NCBI RefSeq assembly: GCF_000002235.5
Contig: NW_022145596.1
Location: 30,620,640-30,684,639, forward strand
Source: Strongylocentrotus purpuratus
Taxonomy: Eukaryota; Echinodermata; Echinoidea; Camarodonta; Strongylocentrotidae
Reading direction: 5' to 3'
DNA length: 64,000 bases
Positions 11,314 to 25,600 of the stretch are shown piece after piece (position 1 is the stretch's first letter; the number at the start of each line of letters is the position of its first letter). The position numbers and the translations under genes were made by a program. The notes below the pieces were generated by a model that made no database searches, had not been told where the DNA came from, and saw only the letters and a list, made by a program, of their open reading frames with translations.

Positions 11314-12180
11314 TTAAAAGTCCACACAGAACAGATATACATAGATCAGATCGACAGTACAAATGAATAAATGATTTGAAAACCAATATCTATTTTGTTT
11401 AAAGCAATTGTTTCAATTACACAAATTATACTTTTCCTAAAAGTGAGCCAAAACAGAAGGGCAGTTTCATTCAAAGAGGAAGTACAGTCTAAAGAAAATG
11501 TATTCTACTGACACTACTTCAGATCAGAGCCATCAATACACAGAGTTTGGCCAACTTGGTTTCACTGGGTCAAAACATAACATACATCATTGTATTTCAA
11601 TTGTCAGAATGCAAATTGCGTACAGTAGTTGTTGCTAGGTCAGACAAACATTTTGCATTGTCCTACCTAACAATACGGAATGCATGTAATTCGTATTCTA
11701 TTGATATAAAAATATATTTGTAACATGTGAATGAAATATTTTGTACCGATGCACTTAAGATTTCTGCATCAAATTTGTTTAGATTACGAAATAGCATATT
11801 ACATGACGGGCGCGTGATTATCCTTGGCTACAGAAACGAGAAAATCCCTCTCTGTACGCCTTCACCGAAAGATGGCGCGATTAAACAGTTAAATACACTG
11901 CCTTTAAATTCATATAAGAGGAGAACCTATTGAATGAACACTAAATTCATGAAGTCTTCTAGACGTAAATAAGCCGATGGGGATATAATTGTGAAAGATT
12001 ATGATGTATTAGAAACAAAACTATACATTCATATACATGTATGTATTATTAGGAGGAACAATTCAAAGTGACCTTAAATGGAACATTCATATTGACACAA
12101 TTGTGTCAAAAGCCAGTCGCAAAATGTACATGTCTACTCTGAAAAAAAGTTGATCTACCAAATAAGTCAATCTTTGTGGA
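11314..12180. other. Intergenic sequence with the outer end of the inverted duplication
   Basis: No gene recognised. Sequence at about 11455-11545 matches the reverse complement of 48790-48880 (ATCTGAAGTAGTGTC, then CTGTAC...CCTCTTTGAA). This marks the outer limit of visible homology between the two arms. Confidence 0.5.
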
Positions 12181-12189
12181 GTCATATGC

Positions 12190-12255
12190 GCCGGAGGTGG
12201 GGGGGAGGGGGTGGGGGTGGGAGGGTGTGCTCGCCCCCCCCCCCCCCCCCCTAAC
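12190..12255. repeat. Poly-G run followed by poly-C run
   Basis: A G-rich tract (GGAGGTGGGGGGGAGGGGG...) is followed within about 30 bp by about 17 C, so the two can pair as a foldback. Similar G/C-run elements recur at 24579, 39355, 49411 and 51176. Confidence 0.7.
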
Positions 12256-12589
12256 CAAAAAAGTGCGGGTGCCCTATATTGATCAATGGAGGTTTTATTA
12301 ATAGCGATACGCGCATATCGTAGAGATATCGTAAGAGCATGGGAAAGCGTGTGTATTTTTTTATAATATAGGTGAGAAGACATGAGCCTCTGAACACTAG
12401 CGTACTAGCGATGGGGGGGGGGGTGTTTCTTATTTGATACCAGTGATTTACAAATGTTGCTGAAATGACATGAATTTCCGGTATTTTTTTGTAAATCGTA
12501 CTATGCGTTTGTTGGAAAATTACAAATTTCCAAATTGACAGTCGGGCGAAAAAATATGCTTATTTAGAAGCCCTCATGTTAGGGCCTGC

Positions 12590-13200
12590 AGAACGTCGGG
12601 GCTCGTGGGCTCGAGCCCCCCCCCCCCCCCCCCCTCTCACGATTTTGAAAATGTATGTTAAAGAGAAAAAAAGAAAGAGAGAGAAAAAAATGAGTGACCT
12701 GCCAATGTCACAAAGAAGGTTTAAAAATATGCTAATCTGGCCGTAATTAAAAGCCTAAAACCTATGAGTTTCCGCCCCCTGGACCCCTCCAAGGGCCCTA
12801 AAGAGGGCCTCTGGATGCCTATTTGACCGTAATAAAATACCTAAAACCCCTGAGCTTCCGGGGGCTCTGCCCCATGAACCCCACCTAAGGCCCCAAAGCG
12901 GGCCCGTGGATGCTCATCTGATCTTTTTTTAAATACCTAGAACCTCTGAGTTTCCGGAGAGCCCCCTGGCCCCAACAAGGGCCTTAAAGAAGGCCCCTGG
13001 ATGCTTATCTGACCGTAATTAAATACCTTAAACCCCTGAGCTTTTCGGGGCTCTGCCCTCTGGACCCCCCCCCCCCCCCCCCCCCCACCAATTAGTGACC
13101 TGCAAGTGTCACAAATAAGGTATCTTAATATGCTTATCTGACCGTAATTTAATGCCTAAAGCCCTGAGCTTCCGGGGGGAAAGCCCCTGGACCCTATACC
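12590..13200. repeat. GC-rich tandem repeat, about 90-bp units
   Basis: About five units share the order GACCGTAATTAAATACC, CTAAAACCCCTGAGCTTCCG, GGGGCTCTGCCCCCTGGACC and AAGGGCC..AAAG.GGGCC...GGATGC. Each has a short GC hairpin (CCGGGGGCT/GCCCCCTGG). Spacing of the TGAG..TTCCG block is about 87, 96, 90 and 127 bp, the last enlarged by a poly-C run. Confidence 0.75.
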
Positions 13201-13369
13201 AATTTATGCTTTCTACACTCTACCTGATCATTATACTCCACTTTGAAAAACGTTCCGCGGGGCCTGCATTTAACATGTAAGAGTTTCGGTGATGCAGATT
13301 TTTCTTCTACCCCCCCCCCAAAAAAAAAATAATAAAAAAAATTCTCATTTAATACGCCACTGCCCCTGG

Positions 13370-13430
13370 AAGGTGAGCCCCCTGGAATGTTTGCCCTCCC
13401 CCCAATCCCAAACTGCTTCCGGCGCGCCTG
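13370..13430 (-). repeat. GGCGCGCCGGAAGCAG-type dispersed repeat
   Basis: On the minus strand this reads CAGGCGCGCCGGAAGCAGTT, a G-run and GCAAACATTCCAG. The same order occurs on the plus strand at 24545-24615. It is a short dispersed element containing a variable G tract; no coding content. Confidence 0.6.
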
Positions 13431-13526
13431 TCTGGAGTGCATGATCCGTTTAGTACTTTGTCTTTGTCAACTTTCTAATTCTGTGAAGTAGCCTTTGCTG
13501 ATATTTACTTTTAATTATTCAAATTC

Positions 13527-13532
13527 TTTATT
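13527..13532 (-). terminator. Polyadenylation signal of the minus-strand membrane-protein gene
   Basis: AATAAA on the minus strand, about 17 bp after the stop codon at 13549-13551. A second AATAAA-like site follows within the next 15 bp. The 3' UTR would be very short. Confidence 0.5.
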
Positions 13533-13548
13533 CACAATAAAAACATAT

Positions 13549-13641
13549 TCAACTATGCAACAATTTGAGGTCATCACTGGCCTTTCCTCGACCGTCACGG
13601 AGCTCTTGGTATTGCGAGATGACGCAGATTAAACACATGAT
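13549..13641 (-). CDS. Left paralogue, exon 6 (terminal)
   Basis: Acceptor CTTTTCAG precedes ATC. Encodes the end of TM4 (CLICVISQ), YQEL, a basic GRGK tail and a TGA at 13549-13551. The tail is six residues longer than in the right paralogue. Confidence 0.85.
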   Translation of the reverse strand: MMCLICVISQYQELRDGRGKASDDLKLLHS

Positions 13642-16600
13642 CTGAAAAGGAGAGATAAAATGTCAGAATCGTTTTTTTTTTAAAGCAACATGATAATTGT
13701 CTTTAAAAAAAATTACCAAATTAATAAAACTTGGTTTGAAACCTTATACACGCCGATACATTATATAAATCTTTAATACATTTAGTTTACTTCAGTACTG
13801 TTTAGTGGACACAGATGTCCCTCTATTTTGTTTATTTTTTTAAAATATACTCTCAATGTTTTTTTATTTTTTATTTAATGTTTTTTGTAGAAGTATTAAT
13901 ATAGTACTTTGGAGCCCGTATTGATCAAATCGTGCTCTTTGCTTAATATGAAAATTCATATCTTTAGTACTCAGATATGTGATATCACTTCTAAAAGTAT
14001 TAACTGTCGTTTCTGATGTTTGATGGCGATGTTCTGTTCAAATGTCGGATAATGCTATAGGAGGTTTTCAGCTAAACGATTTATGGATAGTGTATAAAAT
14101 GAGAAATATTGCTCGTTTCATCATAAAAATTCGTCTAGAAGCCATATTGAGTTATACTGTTTTAACTTCCTCTGCGCTGGTTGTACACTAATGTGTATTC
14201 CTTTTGATTCAAGAACCTCATAATATTGTCCCTATTTATTGTAATCAATATTCTATTATAACCGATCGATAGTTTCTTTAACGGATAATTGACATAACCA
14301 GCAGCTACTACAGCATTATCTTCAACATAAACCCATAATGTACCACACACATTATCTACCTGTTCCACATAGTAATTATCATGGGGTAGATATACCAAAG
14401 AATGAAAGATTGATTGTTTCCAGGGCAAGATTAATTCATACCGGTTAATCTATATGAGGTTTGCCTTGGAGTTAATCAAGACTGGAAGTTGGTAACTTTG
14501 CAAACCCATTGTTTTCTTCATAATTGCACGTGTGACAAAGAAGCAACCGTGCAGAATGGCAAAGAAAGCAAACGATCTGTTAAAATACTTACGTTGAGGG
14601 CAGTAAATAGGTGCCAGACGACAAGGTACACGATCATCGATTGAACAGAAAATTTGAGTCTCTTCTAAAAAATAAAAGCATATACAAAATAAATTCATAT
14701 CATTTTCGTGACCCAAAGTTTATGAATTTAATTTTCAGCGACATCTTTTAGAAAATAAAATAGGTAGACGATTTTAGTAAAAGGAGACCATTCATTTGTT
14801 GTGTCTTTTAATGTCCTAGAGAAAGAATCCCAATAAAGTTCTAACATATTTTGATCTCTTTGATATAGCCCTACATAATTAATAAAGAAATTATCATTTT
14901 TAACGGAAACTTTCTATTAAGGGATTAACTTGTAAACGACTATATTCTATATTATGTGTTAAATATTTAAAGTAACCTGCTTTGTAGTTGAACTTTTAAG
15001 TTATACTTTTCATATTTGAAGTCTTCGCAACAAAATTCAGGAGTCGCAATTTAGGTCACTTTGAGATAGGAGATAAAAGAAGCTACCCCCTTACTTTGAA
15101 CGAAATGAAATCATTAATTGACCACAATTTACGGGAGAAATGTCTCAACGCTATTTTGATTTGATTTTGTAGTATTTTTTTAATGGACTACAAATTTGTT
15201 TTCATTTCTACTATTCTCCTAATTATATGCTTTTTTAAAGAAGAAAACAAGGAACGAGTTCATAAACATGATAATAAACTGAATCCGCTTCTAAGATTTT
15301 ATGTTAGCCCCTGTATCCTCAAAAGTATCAATATTTAGGGATCAACTATTTTGTTGTCATATGAGAAGCATTTACATTGGCCAATAGAAGTTCAAACAAA
15401 CTAGCCCCCAGCCCGAATTTCTGGAGCTTAAAAATCCTTGACCGGGCTGCAACCAATGGAGTCATCAGATTCTTAAAAGTGGGGAACACTTTGTGAAGGT
15501 GGGTGTGGCATAGGGGCAGCCCCCCCCCCCCCCCCCTCCCCCACCTATTTTAAGGTACGGGCTCTACATAGGTGTGTATTAAAGGAAAGCATGTTAAAAC
15601 ATTGCAGAGTAGAACTCAAGCAAAATCAGAATGCTGTATGATTCATTGAAAACAAATCGGACAAAAACAATTATCGGGGGGGGGGGGGTAAATTAATCGA
15701 AAATAGAGATGTGTCTGTGAGCATTCAATAAACTACAAATACACTGAAACAGTAATCAGTGCTTTTTAGCAAAGAATCAGATCCCAAAACAGTTGGAGTG
15801 TCCCCTCTAACCCCAACCTGTTACCGATTTTGGGTACGCCCCCTCCCATTGGATACGCCATCGGATAAGATTACTTACGGGGAGGGCGAAGAGGAGGATC
15901 CATGCAATGGCTTGTAAAATCATAAGAGCCATGATCGCCACCATGTAAGGAATCAACATCGTCATGTTGTCCTGCAAATCGATTAGATAGAAACAGACAT
16001 CCATCAACCACACTTTTAAGAAATAAAGAGTTTCGCGTCACCCTATTCCCAAATTCATAACAGAATATTCTGTTTGCATCATTCTGGCGCACGTCAAGTT
16101 TCATGAACACGTGAGCGAGCGTAGCGAGCGAGATAAAGGAGTAGACATTTTTAAAATGATAAGAAATAGATATTTTGTAACCAACACAATAAATAAGATA
16201 TAAGGTACTGTATGCGAATACCTCGCTGCCGTGTACATACGATTTATAAAAAAAAGTGACATATTAGATTATGACTTCGAAACGTGAATATGAAAATATT
16301 CGGGCATCAGTTTTTTTTTCGAAATAGAAATTATGATATATATTCGGGCACCTCGCTGTCAAAATGTTGCCATTTGTTTATAAAATTAGATACTCTAGCA
16401 GTTCTGAAATTTGTTTTTCTACAAATCAACGTTGATGCAAAGTAATTATTTGATTTAACTAAATTTATCTCGCGGCATCCCTAACGATGTCTTTGGGCAC
16501 CCCAGGGTGCAGCGGTAACCAGTTTGAAAAATCTTGTATAATGCTATAAATTTTGACGCAATACGCATTGTCATTTCGATCCCATATTTGACTTTAGTTC

Positions 16601-19600
16601 CCGGATGGCACAATGAATTAAAAACTGAATATCGAAGGACAAACACTCTCTTCACATAATTAACAAAATAATCATAATAATGTTTTTCCCAAAAAACATA
16701 CACATTTGATTGGTGTTATTCTTATGTATCTATTATCACATTATTGATAATCTTTATTTTTATGGCCGCAGTATAATTTATGGTCGTATTTATCCAGTAT
16801 TAGTACTGTTATACCCGAGGGCCCTGTGCATGCAAACCCCGTTTTAGCCGATTAGCTTCACCTGGGTGGAGAGTGCCAAATGTAGATTGGTGCTTGCCAA
16901 AGGACACTAGTGTCACGAAAGTTCCTTTTTAATTATTCACCATTTATATATCTCTGTCTCTCTCTCTCTCTCTGTGTCTCCTCCCCAATGTCAGTCACTC
17001 TGACCATAGATGTTAGGTCCATGCTCTAACACTCTCCCTCCTCTCCGTCCTCCTTTTCTCTCTATATCTCTTTCTCTTTCTTTCTTCTCTCTTATTTTGT
17101 ATCTCTTCTTTCTTTCTCTTTCTCTTTTTTTTCTCTCTCTCCCCCTCTCCCTTTCTCTCTCTCCCCTCTCTCTTTCTTTCTTCCCCTCTCTCTCTAGCTT
17201 TCTCATTTTCCCTGTAACTCGTCTCTCGGACCTACCTTGGCCACGCCCACTAAGAGAACAATGGAAGCGATGAGAAGTAAAGCAGCGACGATAATATCAA
17301 TACTGCATGCTGCATACACGTAGATCTCATCATTTGGCGAATCTTTAAAGAATTATCACAAAATAAAATAACTCTGAAAAAATACAATAATCAATAGCAA
17401 GAGAGGGTTTCATATTTAACCCTTTCGAGAGAGCAATAATGTAAGGGCTATATTGATCATTTTGTCCTCTTCTATTTGGCCAGAAATATATTTGTCTGAT
17501 ATTGTTACACTGTTGTAGTAAATATCATTATTATCACGAAAACAATATGTGTGTATATCAGCTATGTCAATTTGTTTACAGCGATCTTGAACCTTTCAAG
17601 GTGTATGCCAATTTGAGGATTTTCAAAGCTTATTTTCCTTCCTTTACAACAAAAAGGGGCACCGTGATGTGTGCAGACATTTTATTTCTGTCCATGCACC
17701 TTGTGTATTTGATATAGCTATTAAACAAAACATACTATGAAACCTTGAAAATGGAATGCTTGTCTCGAAAGGGTTAATTTGAAGAAAAGTATATTATGTA
17801 TCTATTGTATTCAGTATTTATAACAGGAGACATCCCTGTAGACCGACATCCCTGGAGACTGACAGCTCACGAGACCGATATCTAGTTACTCTAGTACACC
17901 CTTAGAAGAGTTATCAAAGGGTCCGCGAGACCCAAATATCAATATCGTAGGCTATCGGTTCCATGACCACTTTTGTATAAAGACTTCCATGATGGTTAAT
18001 CTACCCTCTGCCGTTTGAACAATTTAAACCAACTAAATTACTAAATTCGACTGAAAACTACACCGTATGTTATCATTTTACTGGGTGATATGCCCAATCA
18101 AGACAGATCTCATATGTAATCGAACTCGGTGGGATATATTAGTTTCTTTTCACTTTCTCTCCCCCTCTCTATCGCACATTGTCTAACCCACTGTTTCAAG
18201 TACCCTAAAAGTGCACATTTTACTTCGATCCTCATAAGTGCCCCTTTTCACTTCTTATAAGTGCCCCGTTCCCGTTCGTATTAATAAGAGTGAGACAGCT
18301 TATTGAGTATATTACCTGAAAAAAATTCAATTTCACTGGTGAAGAGACCGACATAGTAAGCCAAGGAGGAGGACCATTTCGTTAAATAAATGCAGCTGGT
18401 TATCTGTGATTAAAAAATGAAGAATTAGTTCGAAAATCAGATCTACTTAATTCCCGAGCAAAACAACCTATGAGGAAGTGGATACAGCAATGAAAATGGT
18501 AAACACAAAATAGAGGCCTATATCCAAAGACCCTGTAGTGTTTTTACATGAATATTTCCAACGGAGCAAATTAACGGACTCACTGGCCTGTCTGCTTACG
18601 AGCGTGTGTATATATAATACTCCGTAGATCATTTCAGTTACTTCTTAAAGTTATGGTGGTAAATCAAGTCTTTAGTACAGATCATGTACACAAAAACCAG
18701 GCCCGTCAACCCAGTGGTTTAGGCGGCAGGTTATAATGAACAATACATACAATAGCAAAGTACATTAACAATAACAATACAAGTTACAGTGTAATAATAT
18801 ATGTGATAACAAGGAGCACCGGGATAAAGAGAGAGGGAAAAGGAAGATGTGAAAAAGAGAAAAGGAGAAAAGGAGAGGAAAACAGAAGTGGTATAGTACA
18901 GAACAGGGTAAAAGAAGAAGATTGTAACATTATGGTGAGGAAGCTAGGAGATCCCCATACATGATACATAAATGAATAGTGTATAATTGAATCGAGATAA
19001 ATTGCGTATTACTGTAAATATTGTCATTTTGGTACAGAATGGTTACAAGTTCATTGATAAACAAAAACAAAAACAAAAATTAATGTATATAGATTGCTAA
19101 ATTAAAGGTATTGATCAAATTGCCATGCTGGCTCACGTCTACCTTGGAATATTACATAAGAACTAAAAAGAACGGCCTTCAATATTTCGTCCCTGGATTC
19201 CGAGTACCTAGTTGAGTAAGTGATTTGGGGGATTTCCTTTAGGCGGTATTTATTTTGTGGGGTTATGAGTCCACGTGAACCGATTTCAATACAGATTAGT
19301 TTGCTCTTCCACCCTGTTGATGTTATGTCATGTGTGAGGCTTACGTATTTGTCTTGTTTCCGTTGATGTGCTTTGTCAATGTTAGTTTCGAAGGGGACTG
19401 TGAGTTCGATGATGATAATGTCCTTATTTTTGTTGTCAATGTGGCAGATGTCTGGTTTGTGTTGAGTACGTATTATGTTTGGTGGTATGGTGCCCCCATT
19501 GATGCTTTCTCCTTCTATGTCTGCATATACTTTGGTGGAATTGTTTGAAGTGTTTTTAATGTGTTTGAGCATGATGCGTAGTATGTTGTTGTGGCGCCAG

Positions 19601-22600
19601 GTATATCGGTCGAGCATTCTTTCACAATTATTAAGAACATGATGCAGAGTGCCAGTACAATTACAAAGGTTACATTTATCAGATATTCTTTTCCCCCACC
19701 GGTACAGGTTTTTGTTAGTAGGAAGACTATCTATTGCTGCATTAACACTAAACTTCATTACACTCTGAGGTAAGTTATAAATAATCGACTTCCAGGTTAC
19801 ATCAGTATTTTCCATATGAACAACTTTCATGAATTCTCCCTGTACAAGTAAAGGTTCGATCACTCTTTTCCAATTTTCTCTACATACATCTTGAACTGAT
19901 TTTTTAATCACAGTTTTTGTCTGGTTCCAGCTTACAGTTATGTGATGCAATGCGAGATAAATATTCAGGTGTGGTCTCAGCGTTGCGCATTGTAGCTAAT
20001 GCGTTATTTTACAATACATTTTGGTCAGACATAAAATATTTACTAATAGGTGCCTTACCCATAGAAGGGAAAGATCCACATTTAGTACACAATTCGTCGT
20101 CGGTCTGACGAACCGGCGAATAGCCCAAATTCGGGTCGAAAAATTAATTTGGACATTTTCGTATATTTGGATAGTGTATGTCCGAATCTATCTAGAAAAA
20201 AAAAAATATTCCCCAAATCGCTTTATTTTGAGAGTTATGTCATTTTTAATAGTTTTTTTTATGAACGACGAATAGCATTGCGCGTTCTTACGAACCGGCG
20301 AATATAGCTATTCGACGCAATTCTGACCGATGTTTATTGTAGCGCGGTCTTACGAACCGGCGAATATCGTCACACGATCAAAGTCTAGCTTCTTCTTCTG
20401 TTTCTGAAAGGTGAGTAGAAGTGTAATAATTCATGAAATTTCTTCCTAACAAGAACAATTGTAATATGTGTTAGGTAATTCTTCAGATCATTACGTAAAA
20501 ACTATTTTATAAGCTTGTTTGTGTCACTTATGCCTCAAATTACGTTTCTACAGCCCCACGTACTTGTCTTTATGCGGCCATTCCCGCTAGCGCAGCAGAC
20601 TGTATGTACTCATACTGGGTCTGCAATTGATGGGGGGGGGGGATAAGCCATGCACAAGGCTAAAAACTCTTTGATTTCAATATTTTACGCCAAATTTCCT
20701 TTGTTTATCTTGTTCTAGGCCTACATACTTTGAGGCTGCAATGTTGAGAAAATTACGACGACAAAGTGTCAATAAAAGCATATTTTCAAGTCGGTACAAA
20801 TGAGTAATGAATGTTGGTGCCTGTGGCCAATACAGGGGTGTAATTTCGTTCAATAAAATGAAGGTTCATTTAGAAATGAACCAAAATTATTGGGATTTAA
20901 TAGCTCTTACTTAGTTAGATTAGATTCTACATCTGGACCTCTAGTCTAGATCTAGCTCAATCTCTATATTTCTAACTTCTAAGTCCATATCTTACCAAGA
21001 TTTTTAACTGATATTGTTACTGTTAGTAGTAATCCAGATCTTAGTTACTGTTACTAGATCTAAGTTACTGTAACTAGATCAATATTTATCGAATATGTAA
21101 CCCCAAGTCCACGTCGTCAATGAATCTAGAACTTACAGATTATATCCTAGGCTATTTAAGAACAGTCCAGGGGTCTACAGTCTCTCAAACATGTGTACAT
21201 CTTACTTAGACCTGTCCCTGAATAAATTTTAGATTTTATAGCAATATTTAGACTTTTGATAAATCAATTAAGTCTATTAATTTCGAGTAATCTTATGAGA
21301 TCATAGGCCGACTGAAGGCTTAATAGGTCCGCAAAATAATTCAAGTATTCAAGTATTCAATTTATTTCACATCACTTTAAAAACACATCAAAAGATATAC
21401 AAACAAATCATTATAAATTAAAACAATATAAATATATACAACAAAAAAACATTCATTTACATTGTACTGATGGAAGAAGGATGAAGGGTGGAGGATGTGA
21501 GGGATCAACAAAGGCCATTGGCCTGTCAAGGTTGATCCCCTATATTTCCACCCTTCAAAAGAAATACATTATACAAAATATAAAAAATAAAAACAATCAA
21601 ACAAACAGATAATATAACATAGCATAATCACATAAAAACACAACATAATTATTTACATAAATCACATAAAAGGCAATTAGATCAAATAAAACTACTCACA
21701 ATTAAAAAGATAACATTTATATTTTTTCCTGAATGTAAAAACAGTGGATATTTCTTTTAATACGTTTGGCAACTCATTCCAAAGCTGAGGGCCTTTAAAA
21801 CTTACTGTAGTTCTTGAAAAGTTAAAAATATAAAAAGGTACATACATTTTATTGGAACTTCTTGTTTTATATTTATTGATGTTGCAATATATTGTTGATA
21901 AGAGTTCATTGAGGATAAGAGTTCACTGAGGATAATTTTGCCTTATGTATGTGAAATATGTAAAACACTTTTGGTATCTAACTTTAAAGCAATAAGAGAA
22001 TAGTAGGTGGGAATAATGCATTAAGTGACTCTGAATTGTGAAACAGAGAAAAGGAGAAAAGGAGAGGAAAACAGAAGTGGTATAGTACAGAACAGGGTAA
22101 AAGAAGAAGATTGTAACATTATGGTGAGGAAGCTAGGAGATCCCCATACATGATACATAAATGAATAGTGTATAATTGAATCGAGATAAATTGCGTATTA
22201 CTGTAAATATTGTCATTTTGGTACAGAATGGTTACAAGTTCATTGATAAACAAAAACAAAAACAAAAATTAATGTATATAGATTGCTAAATTAAAGGTAT
22301 TGATCAAATTGCCATGCTGGCTCACGTCTACCTTGGAATATTACATAAGAACTAAAAAGAACGGCCTTCAATATTTCGTCCCTGGATTCCGAGTACCTAG
22401 TTGAGTAAGTGATTTGGGGGATTTCCTTTAGGCGGTATTTATTTTGTGGGGTTATGAGTCCACGTGAACCGATTTCAATACAGATTAGTTTGCTCTTCCA
22501 CCCTGTTGATGTTATGTCATGTGTGAGGCTTGCGTATTTGTCTTGTTTCCGTTGATGTGCTTTGTCAATGTTAGTTTCGAAGGGGACTGTGAGTTCGATG

Positions 22601-25600
22601 ATGATAATGTCCTTATTTTTGTTGTCAATGTGGCAGATGTCTGGTTTGTGTTGAGTACGTATTATGTTTGGTGGTATGGTGCCCCCATTGATGCTTTCTC
22701 CTTCTATGTCTGCATATACTTTGGTGGAATTGTTTGAAGTGTTTTTAATGTGTTTGAGCATGATGCGTAGTATGTTGTTGTGGCGCCAGGTATATCGGTC
22801 GAGCATTCTTTCACAATTATTAAGAACATGATGCAGAGTGCCAGTACAATTACAAAGGTTACATTTATCAGATATTCTTTTCCCCCACCGGTACAGGTTT
22901 TTGTTAGTAGGAAGACTATCTATTGCTGCATTAACACTAAACTTCATTACACTCTGAGGTAAGTTATAAATAATCGACTTCCAGGTTACATCAGTATTTT
23001 CCATATGAACAACTTTCATGAATTCTCCCTGTACAAGTAAAGGTTCGATCACTCTTTTCCAATTTTCTCTACATACATCTTGAACTGATTTTTTAATCAC
23101 AGTTTTTGTCTGGTTCCAGCTTACAGTTATGTGATGCAATGCGAGATAAATATTCAGGTGTGGTCTCAGCGTTGCGCATTGTAGCTAATGCGTTATTTTA
23201 CAATACATTTTGGTCAGACATAAAATATTTACTAATAGGTGCCTTACCCATAGAAGGGAAAGATCCACATTTAGTACACAATTATTATATGCCAATATCC
23301 TTATGAGATATCGACTATAAAATTGTTTCTAAAGTAATGACCACAATAATAAAGAGGTCTTGGAAGACATTATTCCATAATAGATAGGGTTTATGAAGAG
23401 AAGAACTATGGGAGAAGCGATTAGAATAATAGACGATGTTTTTTTTTCCATACGTCTCATAATAATATGCCAGGGTTTCTGATAGCTATTGACTTTGAGA
23501 AAGCCCTTCACTCGGTGTCGCGCAGCTTTTTATACAAAACATTATGCCTTTGGGTTCGGTCAACGGTTTCGTAGGTGAAAAAAACTGTATACAAATACAC
23601 AAAGTTATATCTTTAATGGAGAAAAGTCGACCGGCTATTTTAATGTGTAAACGGGTGTTGGACAGGGGGATCCTCAATCTCCATGTCTGTTTATCTTATG
23701 TATAGAAACACTGGCACATAATATTCGATGTAATAAGGGTGTCAAAGGAATACGTTTTGGAGAGCTGGAAGCAAAGAAGGTTATGTATGCAGATGATATG
23801 AACCTTATTGTTCCAGATCAGGACTCCATAACAAAAGTGAAATAACTGTTAGAGAATTTCAGAAAACTATCCAAACTCCGTGTAAACAATGATAAAACAA
23901 AATGTTATTGTTAGGGGCACTTCAAAGAAAGTTATTCATCCTTTGGTAAATTTGTAAAGGTTCTAGGGTTTTATTTTTTCCTTAATTTTAGAATTAAATG
24001 AAAATTTAGAAGATTTTATATACTCAATAAACAAAATCACGTGAAAATCACGTCAATATCAAGGTATCGACTTGAGGAGAGTTACGTTCTTCAAACACCT
24101 GACATTTACGTAAATGTGTTAATACGTTTATTGCACTAGGTCACTTAAAACACACGTACACTAAATCACGCAATTGTCACTGCAATACCACCATTATAAT
24201 AACGTGAGTATCCCTACCTTGGAGACCATGGTTTTTAAACCTAAATACTCCCGTGTTTGTTTGGTTATGAAATTACATCTTCATAAACGAAATTATCGCG
24301 TCACAGAAACACATGAAGCGTTAGTGATAGTTTTAGTCAAAATATCTGCGTGAAATTCACGTGAATATTACGAGGCTGACTTGAGATGAATCACGTTCTT
24401 CATTCACGTGAAATTTACGTCGAAGAGGAAATATGTTACTGTTCAACCCAATAATTACGCAAATGTTACAGAATAAATGAACCAAAATAATGACGTTCTC
24501 ATCCCGTTTCTGAACATCGTGTTTTGGATCTTCCATAATTACGTCCAGGCGCGCCGGAAGCAGTTTTGGATTAGAGGGGGTGGGGGGGGGGGGGGGGTGG
24601 GTGCAAACATCCCAGTAGAGAAAGCTAGTTGCAACTGGTCCAGTTGATGAACCAGTTAAAACCAACTGGTAACCCTGGAAATTGAAATGGGCTAAATGAT
24701 CCAATTGCAAAAGATGCCAACAGTCAGTTATCAACTGGTGAAAATAGAAATATGCCAACAGTCACGGGATTATCACCATGGAACTTAAATGGTCACTGTG
24801 AAACCATCAAGACACCCAAGAATAACTAATTTTTCACACCTGGAAATCACGGAATACCCAGCTTAGATTAATAATCCGTTTGAGTCACGAGATCATCACC
24901 GCGGAACTGCTGGCAACTTTGACTAGCATTTAAATAGGTGTTTTAAGACACCTAATAATTACTTATTTTTCACACCTAACTATCCCGGATTCAGAGCTTA
25001 GATTAGTAATCAGCTTGAGACACGTGATCATAACCAAGAAAGTTATGGTAACTTTGAAACCATTTAAAGAGGTGTGTAAGACACCTCAGAATTACTTATT
25101 TTTCACACCTAAATATCACGGATTCACGGCTTAGATTAGTAATCAGTTTGAGACACGTGGTCATAACCAAGAAAGTTATGGTAACTTTGAAACCATTCAA
25201 AGAGGTGTGTAAGACACCTCAGAATTACTAATTTAATATAACCACAGATTCACGGACAGAACAATAAGACGATTAGCCGGTGTAAGTAACGTGATTATTA
25301 CCATCAACCTTGGATAACCTGTGAAACCAATCGATAAAGGTGCTTACAAGACCAAATAATTACTTATTTATCACCACCATCGGTTAACGGACAAAAAAAA
25401 ATCGTTGCTTGGTCAAGTGGCTATTTGGTCATCAACACTTGATTTACAGAGGTAAGTGGAATCACGTTACCCTGTCGCGTGATAAATTGGTGGTTTTTAG
25501 GTTAGATGAAAACGTGAACAGGAATACCTTTTTTCTTTAAATGAAGGCACGTGTCGATAACGTTTAAATCTAGTTTAAAAGGCACCATATTTTAAAATCA

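Noticed and set aside
11727-11933. 68-residue plus frame sharing CACCGAAAGATGGCGC with about 40965
   Set aside because: The shared word is short and the frame has no recognisable domain or splice context.
15807-16110. Frames overlapping exon 4 of the left paralogue
   Set aside because: Only 15879-15971 is supported by splice sites and paralogue comparison.
16991-17273. Arg/Glu-rich and Leu/Ser-rich frames
   Set aside because: Low-complexity TC tract within intron 3 of the left paralogue; partly overlaps a true exon in the wrong frame.
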